A DNA stretch of 64,000 nt, from the NCBI RefSeq assembly GCF_037975245.1, contig NC_092568.1:5988501-6052500 (forward strand), in the 5' to 3' direction. Of the stretch, positions 46,573-64,000 are shown piece by piece; within the stretch, counting starts at the first letter, position 1, and each line of letters starts with the position of its first letter. The notes below the pieces were generated by a model. That model saw only the letters and a list, made by a program, of their open reading frames with translations. It ran no database searches and was not told where the DNA came from. This DNA is from Apostichopus japonicus. Its lineage: Eukaryota; Echinodermata; Holothuroidea; Aspidochirotida; Stichopodidae. The position numbers and the translations under genes were made by a program.

Positions 46573-47920
46573 CTCAACCGTTTGTCAACCAAAATACTTC
46601 AGTTACCATGGCAATGTGTCTCAACTTTTCAGTTATGCTCATAACGTATTCAACTCATTCATTCCATGACCGCTGGGAATTTGAATGCACCTTTAAAATG
46701 TGACGTCAGACTAAAGTGAAAAACGTCAACTTAATTTTAAGGAAATAGATATTTACTGTTGAAAATATGCATATTTTATAAGATCGATAAACATTTAGGG
46801 TTTGATTTTGTCATTAAATGAAATCGTTCGCTAAGTACAATGAACTCAACCCGAAATGGTCACCGATGGTCTGAATAATGAACTTGTATTTACGTACCAC
46901 TGAGAGTGTATTTTGACCCCTTGTCGATTCTATCCTATTCAAATCTGCGAATCTATACATTCGCATTTGAGTGAGACGCCGTGCTACTCCATAGACTACA
47001 TAGTAACTTTGGTATGCTAAGCTTTGGGGGCAACACCAATAGTCTGTAATTCTGTCACCCGATAGGTTGAAGGAAAAACATATGAGAATCTGTAGGCTTG
47101 TCGTGTGCCCGGGCGCTGCCTCCATGTTTGTTCGGGGTAAGGGGGGGGGGGCTAAGATGTTATTTTGACCATATTGGTCTAAAGGGAGCGCGGTTTCGCC
47201 CCTGCATTTGTGTCATTATCCTGCTTGTTTTTGGCGTACATGAATCTGTAAAGACGCACCTAACTATATATTCGGCCTATACCCATTTGGGATATCATCT
47301 CTGAACTTGTTCAAAGTTCAACTTTCAATTGCGATGTTGCTTCATCGAATAACATTGTTATAGAATCTTTATTCTTATTCGTCTGCACGTCTGCATGTAA
47401 ATTAAAACTTTACTTTGATTATGACAAACTATAATCAAATTTTAATTTGAGTAGGCTCACGAGTTTCAAGTCCATTGATAACCTTGTTTGCATATGGAAT
47501 TCATACATAGTAGTCAATGCAGCTATACAGGTGCTATAGTTGGTAACATAAATCTAGATATAAATATAATATCTGCTCTCAGCACACCGATGAAAGAAAC
47601 GCCATTGAATACTGAATTCCAGGTTCTTCAAAATGAAGAAAACGGTATCGTGTATTGATGTTGTCATATTCCCTAAATTGTGTTGTACTTCTACAATGGT
47701 CCTTCCCAAGTAGGGTCCCCTGCACATGGGAGAGGCCGGGAGCATGGGGAGAGGCCGGGAGCATGGGGAGAGGCCGGGAGCATGGTACCAAAAGAGCAAT
47801 GATATTCAATTTGACTTTCAAAATTTAATGACGTGAGATTCAAATTGTTATCTATAAAGGAGGATTACGTGGTTTGAAAAAGTTGGGACGTGATTAGTCT
47901 CACTGTTTTGGGTTGATATG
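46573..47920. other. no gene seen
   Basis: Mixed AT-rich DNA with a poly-G run near 47141-47150 and a 19 bp tandem repeat at 47725-47784. Frames at 46814-47125 and 47098-47304 have no domain. Confidence 0.5.
47725..47784. repeat. 19 bp tandem repeat, 3 copies
   Basis: Three copies of GCATGGGGAGAGGCCGGGA, essentially identical. Confidence 0.95.
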
Positions 47921-48521
47921 CAAGGGCGGCGGAAGCCCCTTTTAATCTGGGGGGGGGGCACCGACATCAAAGGGCACTTTGCAGAAATTCGATTGGACTG
48001 ATGCAGCCTTATATTTAGTACCCTTCATAACTCTTATTGTATTATCTTATTTGCGTATACACATCACTGCATCAACGCCCCCCCCCCCCCCTCAAGGAAA
48101 ATATGCATACTAGCACTGCAATATCCAATGTGCAAATTGGGAAACAAGGAACAAGTTTTCTTTTAAGACAAAATGAGGTGAAATCATGCTAGTTGCTAAT
48201 GTAGCAATTTTTTTCCATTCGAAATAGCTTTGAGTTTGACCCACAGAAATTCATTAAAAGTCAGGGGCGTAGCCAGGATTTGCAAATTTGTATGCACGAC
48301 TATCTGAGCGGAGCGCCACCATCGGTTGGCGCGGAGCGTACAAGCGTTTTACAAACCCTCAGATGGCCGGAAACGGCCCTTCCCGAGTGTTCATTCTGGT
48401 TCCCTGGCCTCTTGCTAACTTGAGACACCTCAATTTTTATGTAGAAAAAGGGCACATTTTTAACCTGAGGAAAAGTGGGGGGGCACGTGCCCCCTGTGTC
48501 CCCCCGGTTCCGCCGCCCTTG
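47921..48521. mobile_element. hAT-like MITE (601 bp) with perfect 8 bp target duplication
   Basis: The ends are perfect 14-base inverted repeats (CAAGGGCGGCGGAA). They are flanked by identical 8-mers TTGATATG at 47913-47920 and 48522-48529, a textbook hAT target duplication. Inside, G-rich and C-rich sub-terminal tracts are present, and a second element-like sequence (CAGGGGCGTAGCCAGGATT) begins at 48262 and carries the shared core. No transposase is present. Confidence 0.93.
48262..48375. mobile_element. fragment of a second hAT-like family nested inside
   Basis: CAGGGGCGTAGCCAGGATT is the usual left end of the family seen at 40003. It is followed by GACTATCTGAGCGGAGCGCC and GGTTGGCGCGGAGCGTACAA. 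No matching right end is found before the outer element's end, so this copy is truncated or has lost its right end. Confidence 0.65.
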
Positions 48522-48529
48522 TTGATATG

Positions 48530-49420
48530 TTACCAATAACGTTGCTTGGATAAGACAGTTGTATCATGACGTCAGTTGGTTTGAGTTCCGTGCCCCGTGA
48601 CAAGGTAAATTATCTGCATCATACGTCAGATCTTGTCTATAAACTAACATTGGTATATTTTTTAGTTAGCAACGTGTTTTGTCATTGGCAGATACAAACC
48701 GTTTCTGCTCGATGTCATCGTTGTACATGCTTCATAGAAAGTGCATGGCTCTTGCGACTGAATCAAGTGCTAATATCTGCTTTGGAGCTTATGTTGTTAA
48801 CAACTCAATCTCTCAAAAATGCCTCAAGCCCTCAATTAAAGGACAAATATTATATACGTGTGTAAGTGTATGTGTGCGTCTGTGCGTGTGTGTAAAGATA
48901 TTTAGAAATCGTTTTTAACTTTAATGACCTATTGCATTTGCAACGAACTTTAATAAGCCAGTATTTTACAGTTTTGTAATGTTTATTCATAATTTGGATT
49001 TAAAAAAAGGAACTTTTAATGAATCAGTATTGTATATATCTTTTTCTCGTATTTTGGAAGTTAGTTAAACAATACACACTGTCGTTTTATACTCAATTAA
49101 TCTTCCATGAACATTTAATTCCCCTTGAGGTGTTTCTTAACCGCTGTAACGAACAAACGTTTGCCCACGTTGATTGTTCCTTCGTGCATCAGTGTGGATA
49201 CGGGTTTAAACTAAGAACTTGCACTCTCCCACTCCCCCCCCCCCCTCCCCCATCCCCTCCCCCATCATTTCTTACGGAGTTTTCATCATATTTTCCTATT
49301 CAAAGTTACCGTACTCTCTTTTCCTTTCCCTCTTTATTTGTAACGGTTTACTTTGAATAAAATGAACAACATAGGAAATGCGCAAGTAGCCTGGAGAAGG
49401 TGAAATAGGCCTGAAATTAA
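48530..49420. other. no gene seen
   Basis: Overlapping plus frames at 48566-48918 and 49019-49360 are domain-less. A C-rich stretch lies at about 49228-49264. Confidence 0.5.
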
Positions 49421-49670
49421 GAGAATAGTCCAGCCCAAAAATTCTATTTGATATGTTAAAGAGGAATAAAATCGAAGCATTCCGGTGAAATTTGCATTCA
49501 GTTTCTATGTACCATTTATGAGATATTGACAGTTGCCACTTTTCTTACCAAAAGGGAACTTGGAGCAAACAGGTGTGACGTCATTGTTGCACATTGATAA
49601 ATTCACCAGAAAGCTTAGATTATGTTCCTTTTTAACACATCAAAAAGAAATGTTGACCTGGACTATTCTT
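49421..49670. mobile_element. TTAA-type MITE (250 bp), piggyBac-like
   Basis: Inverted ends GAGAATAGTCCAGCCC (left) and AAGAATAGTCCAGGTC (right, reversed) are flanked by TTAA at 49417-49420 and 49671-49674. TTAA duplication is the hallmark of piggyBac-type insertion, although the ends do not begin with the usual CCC. Non-coding. Confidence 0.8.
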
Positions 49671-49674
49671 TTAA

Positions 49675-51299
49675 TATGCTGCAGGGTTTCCCTTCTGGTC
49701 GAAAGGTCTATACCTGATTTACAACGATGCAGGCATGGTAAAATAGGGGGCGGGCTTGTTTAAAACAGTTTGCAGTAAACTTGATTTGTGAAGGATTATA
49801 TATAGAATTTGTTTTGAGTGAAAGGGCAAGCAAACTCAAACACCATTATCACTGACTAATCACTAATGTACAGGAACTGTTGGTCATTAACTTATACTTA
49901 TACGCTGCTAGAAAAGAGGATATCTTTTGAGATATATGACAGAGCTTACATGTTCCTTCAAATGCATGGACTGGGGCATTGAGTCAGTCCAAAAATGACA
50001 TTCCAAGGCCTTTGCAGATTACAGGGTTAGAATGGTATAGATGTTACTTCATTTTCTTTGATAGGGATGCAGCGGTAATTAGAATGATGTAGATGTTACT
50101 TTGTTTCCTTTGATAGAGATGCAAGGTTAATTCAAAAATACTGCTGTACATTTACCGTATTTACCATTTAACATGAAAAGCCGAGAGAAGGTAACATATA
50201 GTCACCTACTGAAGATACTTAAACAACTAACAGAGCCTCAAAGTATGTAAATCTCTCCCTCAGGTGGGAAGATGGTATTTTTTCAGTAATTTACACTATT
50301 TGTTCATTCACCCTCCCCTTTTTTGGAAATAGTGTAACCAATTTCCCTTTGAGGGGGGAGGGGAGGATTGAGGGAAGAAAGATAATGAGGCAGGGGCTAT
50401 GTTTTGTTCACCGACATCTGATTAAACTTACACAGATGTTTCCTTCGTTTAGACCTCATATCACATTCCCTCTTACCCCTCCCCAATTGAATTTCCCCTC
50501 CACCCCTCTCCACCATCCCCTCCATTTCCCTTACTCTCTACCCGGTTGATTACCTTACATTCAGTCCTTTTAGTGTCACTCTTTTCAGATCATTCAAAGT
50601 CTAAGTTATTTGAAATATGACGAAATATTGCACGTCAAAGTTGATTTAGTTTCATATGATTTGGTCACATGGAACTTCATACGAACCTTCTATATTCTGA
50701 CAACAATGAAAAGTAACTCGCTGGTCAACTGTAACGGGCTGAATTTATTTCATTAATTAAAATGGATCCACATAGAATAATATACAAACATTACAATAAC
50801 TGCACAATATGATAAGAAAGTTATAAAATCGAGATTTTGCCATAAAACGCTGATATATCAACAAATCAAATTAAAATAAATAAATAACGATTGTATGGAT
50901 AAATTGATCAATATTAATCGCAGCCATGATAGTATACCATACATGTATGAATATATTGTAATATCATGATTATAATTGCTTTCTGTGACTGGTATGATGA
51001 TATATTATTGTATATGACAGAATAATAACCTGTTGTGGTATTACATAACAATAGTCTTATGTGGTTACATTGTTTAGTATTCATGATTCTTCCCTGGTAA
51101 GTTATAAAGGTCTATGCTGAAGTGATTTAAAGTATAATAGTACTGACGACCCACGTAGCTTACCTACCAATGGGTGACCATACGTCTCGGACAATACTCA
51201 GTTGCCTTAGGGTTGGGGGGGGGGGGTAATTTATCGCAATTACACAATATTGGTTAGACATGGACATGGATCATACAACTTGAGGCACATATCAGAAGT
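49675..51299. other. no gene seen; short tandem duplication
   Basis: A ~60 bp duplication (GTAGATGTTACTT[C/T].TTTTCTTTGATAG) spans about 50030-50130. A poly-G run lies at 51216-51226. The rest is AT-rich. Confidence 0.55.
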
Positions 51300-52730
51300 T
51301 TAGGTGCAAACGTTGTTAGTTTTGTCCCCTAGCATCTCGATGATCCGAAATAAGGCTCTCTGATTGGACAGACTGTCACACGGTATAGTAAGATCACCCT
51401 TTGAATTTTGCATCGCCAAGAGCGTCGGTGCTTCGTGCATGCCCTTAGGTTTAACTAATACAATACTAAATCCCTCTGAGTAACCACTTCTGCGAACCAT
51501 GCGGACAGTATCCCATGCGAGGGTTTGTACTATTAACATAGCAACTTGTGCAGCGGAGGGACTGTTTTGAACTATTGGAACCATTAATTGTTGAATGTTA
51601 AGAGCATGCCCGCTTTCTTCTTCTTTGTCTTTTGTTGCTAAATTAGGGAGTTTATTTCCATGATTGTTTGAGCTTGCTTGGCCTTCGTTTAGCAGAGATA
51701 CTGGTGGTTTATTATCAGTCTGCGCGCCTGGTCGTAGGTTCTTCATATCTTCATTGTTCTGTAGCTGTTTGTTTTTCTGCTTATTTCTGTTGATCTGCGA
51801 GTCTGACAGCCTTCCATGAGTTGACGTACTAACTTTCGGAAATTCAACCTCACAAGCCTCCAAAACATTAGTGTTTTTTGTTTTACGTTTTCTTGGATTC
51901 TTGGATTTCCTAACCATTCGCTTAATCATCTTCGATTCCTTGTTTTTACTTTTCCTTCTTCTTGGGGTCGCTGATGTTACTCTGGGTGGTGAAATATCCA
52001 GATTTGTGCTGACTTGGACGTCCGTAAACAAGTCATTGTTATCGTGTCTGCTAGGCACTCGATATTGCTGTGAATAAACAACAAACACGGCCCTTAAACA
52101 TCTACAGATGCCGGCCCGTATTTCATTTTTGTTTCAGTGTGTCCTGAAAATATTCAAGCCGATCTTGGGCCCTGGCGAAGTGTGAGCTTTCTTCAGATTT
52201 GGACGATTTTGCTAATTGTTTGTAAACTTGTCCTTTTTTAGTTTGTCCATTCTCGGTGTTTCTCGACAAGAGACAATTATGATCATTCGTGGTAATCAGA
52301 TGACCATTCGTCCTCTTTCTAGCACCTAAAAGCTTAAAAGTTTTCTTATAATCGTGCCATGTGCGATAATAGCAGTTAAAACCGTGTGCAGTATAAGTGT
52401 AGTTACGAATCCGAGAGAAATCCGAATAAAAACTCAAACAATTGGAAACATCAAACAGCTTTTGTCTACAACCCGATATTTAGGAGTATATCTATACATG
52501 CCTAACTCATATATAGTAAAACTCGCCGTATGGAAAGTAGCAGGGCGCTACGCACGAAAGTGCACGTAAAGGTGGTTCACTTTAGAAAACATAGTCCACG
52601 TAAATATACCTACCGCCCAGCTTGCTATTTCGCTCTCAAATTGTTCAAGGAGTTCGGCTCTGACTTGATGGTCCCATTCTTCGTGAAGTCTTTGGATCTC
52701 GGTAAAACTACAGCTGTATTCATCAGCCAT
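51300..52730 (-). CDS. unrecognised basic protein, three probable exons
   Basis: Exon 1 (52730-52614) starts MADEYSCSFTEIQRLHEEWD, reads as a charged helix and ends at a good donor GCG|GTAGGT, phase 0. Exon 2 starts near 52458 (LFDVSNCLSFYSDFSRIRNY) with a Tyr/His/Cys-rich stretch (YTAHGFNCYYRTWHDYKKTF). Its donor is uncertain: either CAA|GTTTAC at 52228, or the frame runs to its own stop at 52123. The last exon (52067-51300) follows TGTTTATTCACAG and has 255 codons. It opens with a Lys/Arg-rich region (RRRKSKNKESKMIKRMVRKS), then an Asn/Gln-rich linker, then a compact domain-like end of about 100 residues with LIVQTLAWDTVRMVRRSGYS and ending NNVCT. A joined model gives about 371 residues. 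No family is recognised; a nuclear location is inferred from composition only. Confidence 0.6.
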
Positions 52731-53131
52731 ACGGAAAATGATTTTAAATCCGATGAAATGTTATCTTGCCGGCCTCATTCACAAGAGGCAGAAAAGTATT
52801 TTTTTTATATAATGCAAATACATAACAAAAAAAGCCTTGTGTGTGTGCGCATGCGCTCCTACGATGTGCACGCGCGTGCTTGTCTTATTTCTTCAAGAAA
52901 TACGGTAACAACCCGTTCATTTTACACTTATTTTACACACAAACAGTCGAAGCCAATACTTGCGCGCACTCCCGGCACGTGCATTGACTTCTTACAGCGT
53001 GTTCTTATACACTTGAATGATGAAGCAAACTAACGCGTGTACGCGCGCGTATTTGTTTGGCTTGGGCTAGAGATATGTTATAGCGCGACGGTACAAAATC
53101 ATCTGTAAGATAGTAGTAAGTTGAGTCTCGT
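52731..53131. promoter_or_regulatory. 5' flank of the 52730 gene
   Basis: The region upstream of the minus-strand start contains CpG-bearing GCGCGCGT words near 52866-53050. The 167-codon plus frame across it overlaps exon 1 antisense and is not gene-like. Confidence 0.3.
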
Positions 53132-53560
53132 CTATCTGACATGCTCAGTGATTAACCTCCGCCACATATCACGATCTTGCGTAAGGTTTATTGCTTCCTC
53201 GAAATTGTTAATATTAACGTCCTTAAATTGCGACTTTATTTTTTCAAGTAAGGTAGTCACGGGCCTTCCTACTGGTTTAGCAGTATGTCTCAATGATTCT
53301 CTTAAAGCAACCTTTGCTGGAGCTTCCTCCTGGAGTCTTGCTGCATGACCGAAAAATCTCAATCATCTATGTGCGACTATCGATGACCAAGGTGTTTGGC
53401 TAGTTTCATTGTAGAGCTCATCGTTTGATAACCAACTGTTATTGGTCCATCTAATGTTGAGAATATTGCGAAGTAGTCTGTAAGATAGGAGACATGAATA
53501 TAGCTCCATCGGTGCTATACAAACTCTTTGGACTTGGCTGATCGGTTCGTGCAATTACTT
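53132..53560 (-). mobile_element. LINE fragment, C-terminal end of reverse transcriptase protein
   Basis: The minus strand reads LLRNILNIRWTNNSWLSNDE, then an AHR motif, LRFFGHAARLQEEAPAKVAL, KPVGRPVTTLLEKIK and DRDMWRRLI. This is the classic C-terminal region of non-LTR retrotransposon ORF2 (LRxILxIRW, RFxGHxxRM, GRP, DRxxWR). A TGA at about 53360 interrupts an otherwise continuous frame between AHR and LRFFGH, so it is a dead fragment. The 5' part is missing; the clade is not assigned. Confidence 0.88.
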
Positions 53561-55700
53561 TGCCTTACTTAACAGACCAAAACTAATCTCTACGTAGTAC
53601 AGATAAGGAACCGTGACAGACTGGATACAGAAATACATTAGGAACGATTAAGTTGTTAATTTGGATTTATTGCCAGTAGGTTTCTTTTCTTTAGTGGGAG
53701 GGGGGGGGGGGGGGCTAAGCTGCCTTCGCCAGAATTATCCACTGTTATGGCGATGACATTTTTTATTTTGTCATTATTAATGACCTTTTGAATCCACCAA
53801 GATGTGAAACAGGGCAAAACAATCAAGTTAATCAACTCTGCCCGGCCCTCACCGGCGGGCAATTTGTAAATTTTGACATGTGAGTGGTGCATGAGCCAAA
53901 TACAACTGTCATTGCAAAGCTGTTACTTTTATTGTCATGGAACAATTTACTACAAGACTAGGCAAATTTGATTGCATTTCACATAAAGCAAAAATCCACG
54001 TACTCGGACAAGATACGGTTTGCGTCCGTGCATTGGGTAAAAAATTAGTCTAATTCGCTGTACCCGTTACTAACTTCTATTAGATCAACATGATTGTATT
54101 AAATATCTTCCATCGTACACGAGAGGAACAGTATCGCGCCCCAGATGACTGCTTCCGTTGTTCATGGCAGACCATAAAACGGCATAGCGTCACCTATTAT
54201 TTCAAGTTTCCCTGCATCACTACTGAGCGCTTGTATTTTTGTATTATATGTCTCTTCATTATCATTAGGTGTATTTGAATATGTAGTTTACGTAAATTAC
54301 GCCGTTAAAATTCAGTCATCTTTAGTTAACAATGGAAGATATCTTCGGGTGGAGGGAGGGGGGGGGGGGGTTGTTATGCTTTGGACATATTGTACTTTTT
54401 GTATCTATCTGTGCAAATTGGAATCCCACGTGAATGATGATCACCACGTTATATCCATTATCTATTCACACTTTCTCTGATCTATGGGCTGGTAATACAC
54501 ATTTCAGACCAACCTGGGAGGCAGGGAGGGGGGGGGGTGCTTGGATGGGTCGTTGTGTATATCAGGAAGAATGTGGGGTCGAAAGTGGTGATATTTGTCT
54601 ATTTATGCACAATTTGTTTACCCCAGAAACTCTTCGTACTTCAATAGGTCAAATGCTTGTGTTTCCCCACTCACATCACTTGTAACCCACCTCTCCCCTC
54701 TCCCTCTATCGTCTACCCTCTCCCGTCTCAAAACTATGCAATTATACGGAACCGATAAAAGGATTCAACAATTAAAATGATTGTTTCTTCGCAAAAACGT
54801 GAAATTGTCGACGTGTATGGTCACAAATTCAGAAAATTGTCGAAGAAATTATTTGCTGGATGCTACTTGACAATTTAGTACAGCGTTTTTTATATTAATA
54901 AGTAGTTCGTTGTTCGAGTGTGCTAAAATCCCATATTAATGTGGATTCACTAATCAAGGTTACAAAGAAGAAACCGAGCCGAGCTTGCCGGCCACGATTT
55001 TCCATTTATTTACTCTTTTGTGTGAACTTGTAATCATCCGACAAGAAAATTGTGGGTAGGCAACGGCATTTGTTCAAATTCAACGAAATCACCGGTTAGT
55101 CTTAAATCACTTTATCTTGTTGACAAAGCCCACAAGCTAGATTGTCTTAAATAATCTCCATTAAAAAACGCCCTCTAAAAGGAAGGCCTATACTAACAAC
55201 TATACTAAAGTTAAATTGGTAACGCAACGTACAACGGCTGTATAAGTTATTCTTTTTATATGAACTTTGGGAGTAAATGTCTAAACATAAATTCAATTAG
55301 CGTTCACACTTTCAAAAGATCGAAGAATATGTATACATATATATACGCACACACACGCATATATATATATATATTTATATATATATTTATTTATTTATTT
55401 ATTTACAACGGTTACATTATGAGTCAAAATAGTTTAATTCATTGCTGATTTCCTCAGCTATTTCCCAGTAGAATTTCGTCATTACGTAATCAATGTATGG
55501 CAAACTTCTATATTAGGAACCAGTCTGAGATTGTGATTTGTAATTTTATATTTCAAGCTAAACTTTCAAAACTTCAAAATAGTATCGCAGCCTGGTAGCC
55601 CCTATGCAAACAATTTAAAACTGCGACAGGACGACAAAGAAAGGTCATGGGACAAATTGGTATTGAGACAAGAAACGGAAGGTGAAGTGGTCAATTGACC
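53561..55700. other. no gene seen
   Basis: Contains poly-G runs at about 53699-53714, 54357-54371 and 54530-54538, and TA/TTTA repeats near 55335-55405. Short frames show no domain. Confidence 0.55.
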
Positions 55701-56060
55701 CAAGGGCGTAGGAACCGGGGGGGCTGGGGGCCCCGGCCCCCAGTGAAAAATATGGGGGGCGGAAGTATCATTCCGCCCCCCCGCTCCGCAAGTCAGAAAA
55801 CTCCTTTTTCATTTCCAAATGAGAAAAAAATCTCATTTGGACCACCAAATTGCATTTAAGGCCAGGTGAAAATGCAAAATTCTTTACAAAATGGAGTGGG
55901 AGTTGAAGTGTGCTATATTGCACCAAATTGCATCTGAGGCCACCTGGAAATGCAAAAAAATCCAAAGGGGAGGGGGACACTTCCTCCCCTTAGACCCCTC
56001 CCCCAGGCCGGCCATCAGTATTCAGCCCCCCCCACTCAAAAGCACCTTCCTACGCCACTG
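55701..56060. mobile_element. hAT-like MITE (360 bp) with perfect 8 bp target duplication
   Basis: The left end is CAAGGGCGTAGGAACCGG; the right end reversed is CAGTGGCGTAGGAAGGTG. Identical 8-mers AATTGACC flank it at 55693-55700 and 56061-56068. Inside, two imperfect copies of CACCAAATTGCAT[T/C]T.AGGCCA lie about 75 bases apart. Non-coding. Confidence 0.93.
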
Positions 56061-56068
56061 AATTGACC

Positions 56069-56664
56069 AGCCCCATCGTCGTAACATTATTGAAATAATA
56101 TTACTTTTATCATACAGGGAGCTTTCCCCTGGGCCATAGCATTCTTCCTCCTAAACCTCAACCACGCACATCCGAAGCATTTTACTTTGGGTGTCGTTGC
56201 AATCCTACTAAATTATTCGTCTCTATATATCAGATACACGTGTATATTGATACACCCCATCTTCTCTTCAGTGCAGAGGTCTTAGTCAGATACAGAAAAG
56301 GCTCTCACACCAACTTGAACAAATATAAACAGTCTTAAGTTAAACAAACACTAAGTCTTCCTCCCAGAAAGCACACATTTCAAGGATGAAGTCTTTGAAT
56401 TGAATTTGTTTGTATATTCAGGCCTACGGTTAGTAGATGAAGAACTGTATGTGTACGTCACGTACAGATATACGCCAAAGCTCGTTTGCAAACGAGATGA
56501 GCAAGAGCGTTTGAAATGCTTCCGCGGCACGGTCGTAGCTATAGGTTGTGTGAAGGCATTTAGAAGCAACTTCATCTTACAGTAGGCTACGTTGAGATCA
56601 ATGTCATCAAATTCAGGCTGAAATTTCTTCCATATATTCTCGATAGGATTTTAAGAAAATCACT
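56069..56664 (+). promoter_or_regulatory. 5' flank of the sulfotransferase gene
   Basis: Sequence between the MITE and the start codon. A 5' UTR probably lies here; no promoter motif is convincing. Confidence 0.3.

Positions 56665-64000
<7,336 letters not shown>

Noticed and set aside
52530-53033. 167-codon plus-strand gene
   Set aside because: It is antisense to exon 1 of the minus-strand gene, which has a better start and donor, and shows no domain.

Overview
The window is nuclear DNA from a marine invertebrate animal, most likely a deuterostome and probably an echinoderm. This rests on spliced genes with GT-AG introns of 1 to 7 kb, recognisable animal orthologues (CPPED1, ZFPL1, a WSCD-type sulfotransferase), AT-rich non-coding DNA with frequent 'taggcctat' style words, a tRNA-derived SINE, short hAT-like and TTAA-type elements, and many (TA)n and poly-C/G tracts. 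The phylum is inference; nothing here fixes the species.

Layout. 1-1490: a 36-37 bp minisatellite, then the last exon and 3' UTR of an unrecognised plus-strand gene. 5727-10320 (minus): CPPED1, five exons, complete. 12456-19890 (plus): ZFPL1, six exons, complete, head to head with CPPED1 across 2.1 kb. 20350-25387: no genes; a (TA)n run, a ~145 bp tandem repeat rich in AGGTCA words, and a foldback element. 25388-35166 (minus): the 3' part of an unrecognised multi-pass membrane protein gene; a lysine-rich reading frame (32064-32597) lies in the same orientation and may belong to it or be separate. 35167-44355: no gene; simple repeats, a ~118 bp tandem array and a hAT-like element. 44356-46572 (plus): a possible two-exon gene. 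46573-51299: three short DNA transposons, two with clear target duplications. 51300-52730 (minus): an unrecognised basic protein. 53132-53560: the tail of a LINE. 56665-64000 (plus): the membrane anchor and P-loop exons of a WSCD-like sulfotransferase that runs off the right edge.

The most unusual signal is two independent tandem arrays seeded on a splice donor. In ZFPL1 the exon 5 end plus the start of intron 5 is repeated about 35 times, giving about 34 copies of the GTAAGTAG donor. In the membrane-protein gene an 18 bp unit spanning the exon end and its donor is repeated about eight times. Every unit there is a multiple of three and the frame stays open until after the last donor, so choice of donor could lengthen a loop by 0 to 7 short peptide repeats without changing the downstream frame.

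The genes look like ordinary neighbours rather than a pathway: a cytosolic phosphatase, a Golgi zinc-finger protein, a Golgi-type sulfotransferase and several lineage-specific proteins.
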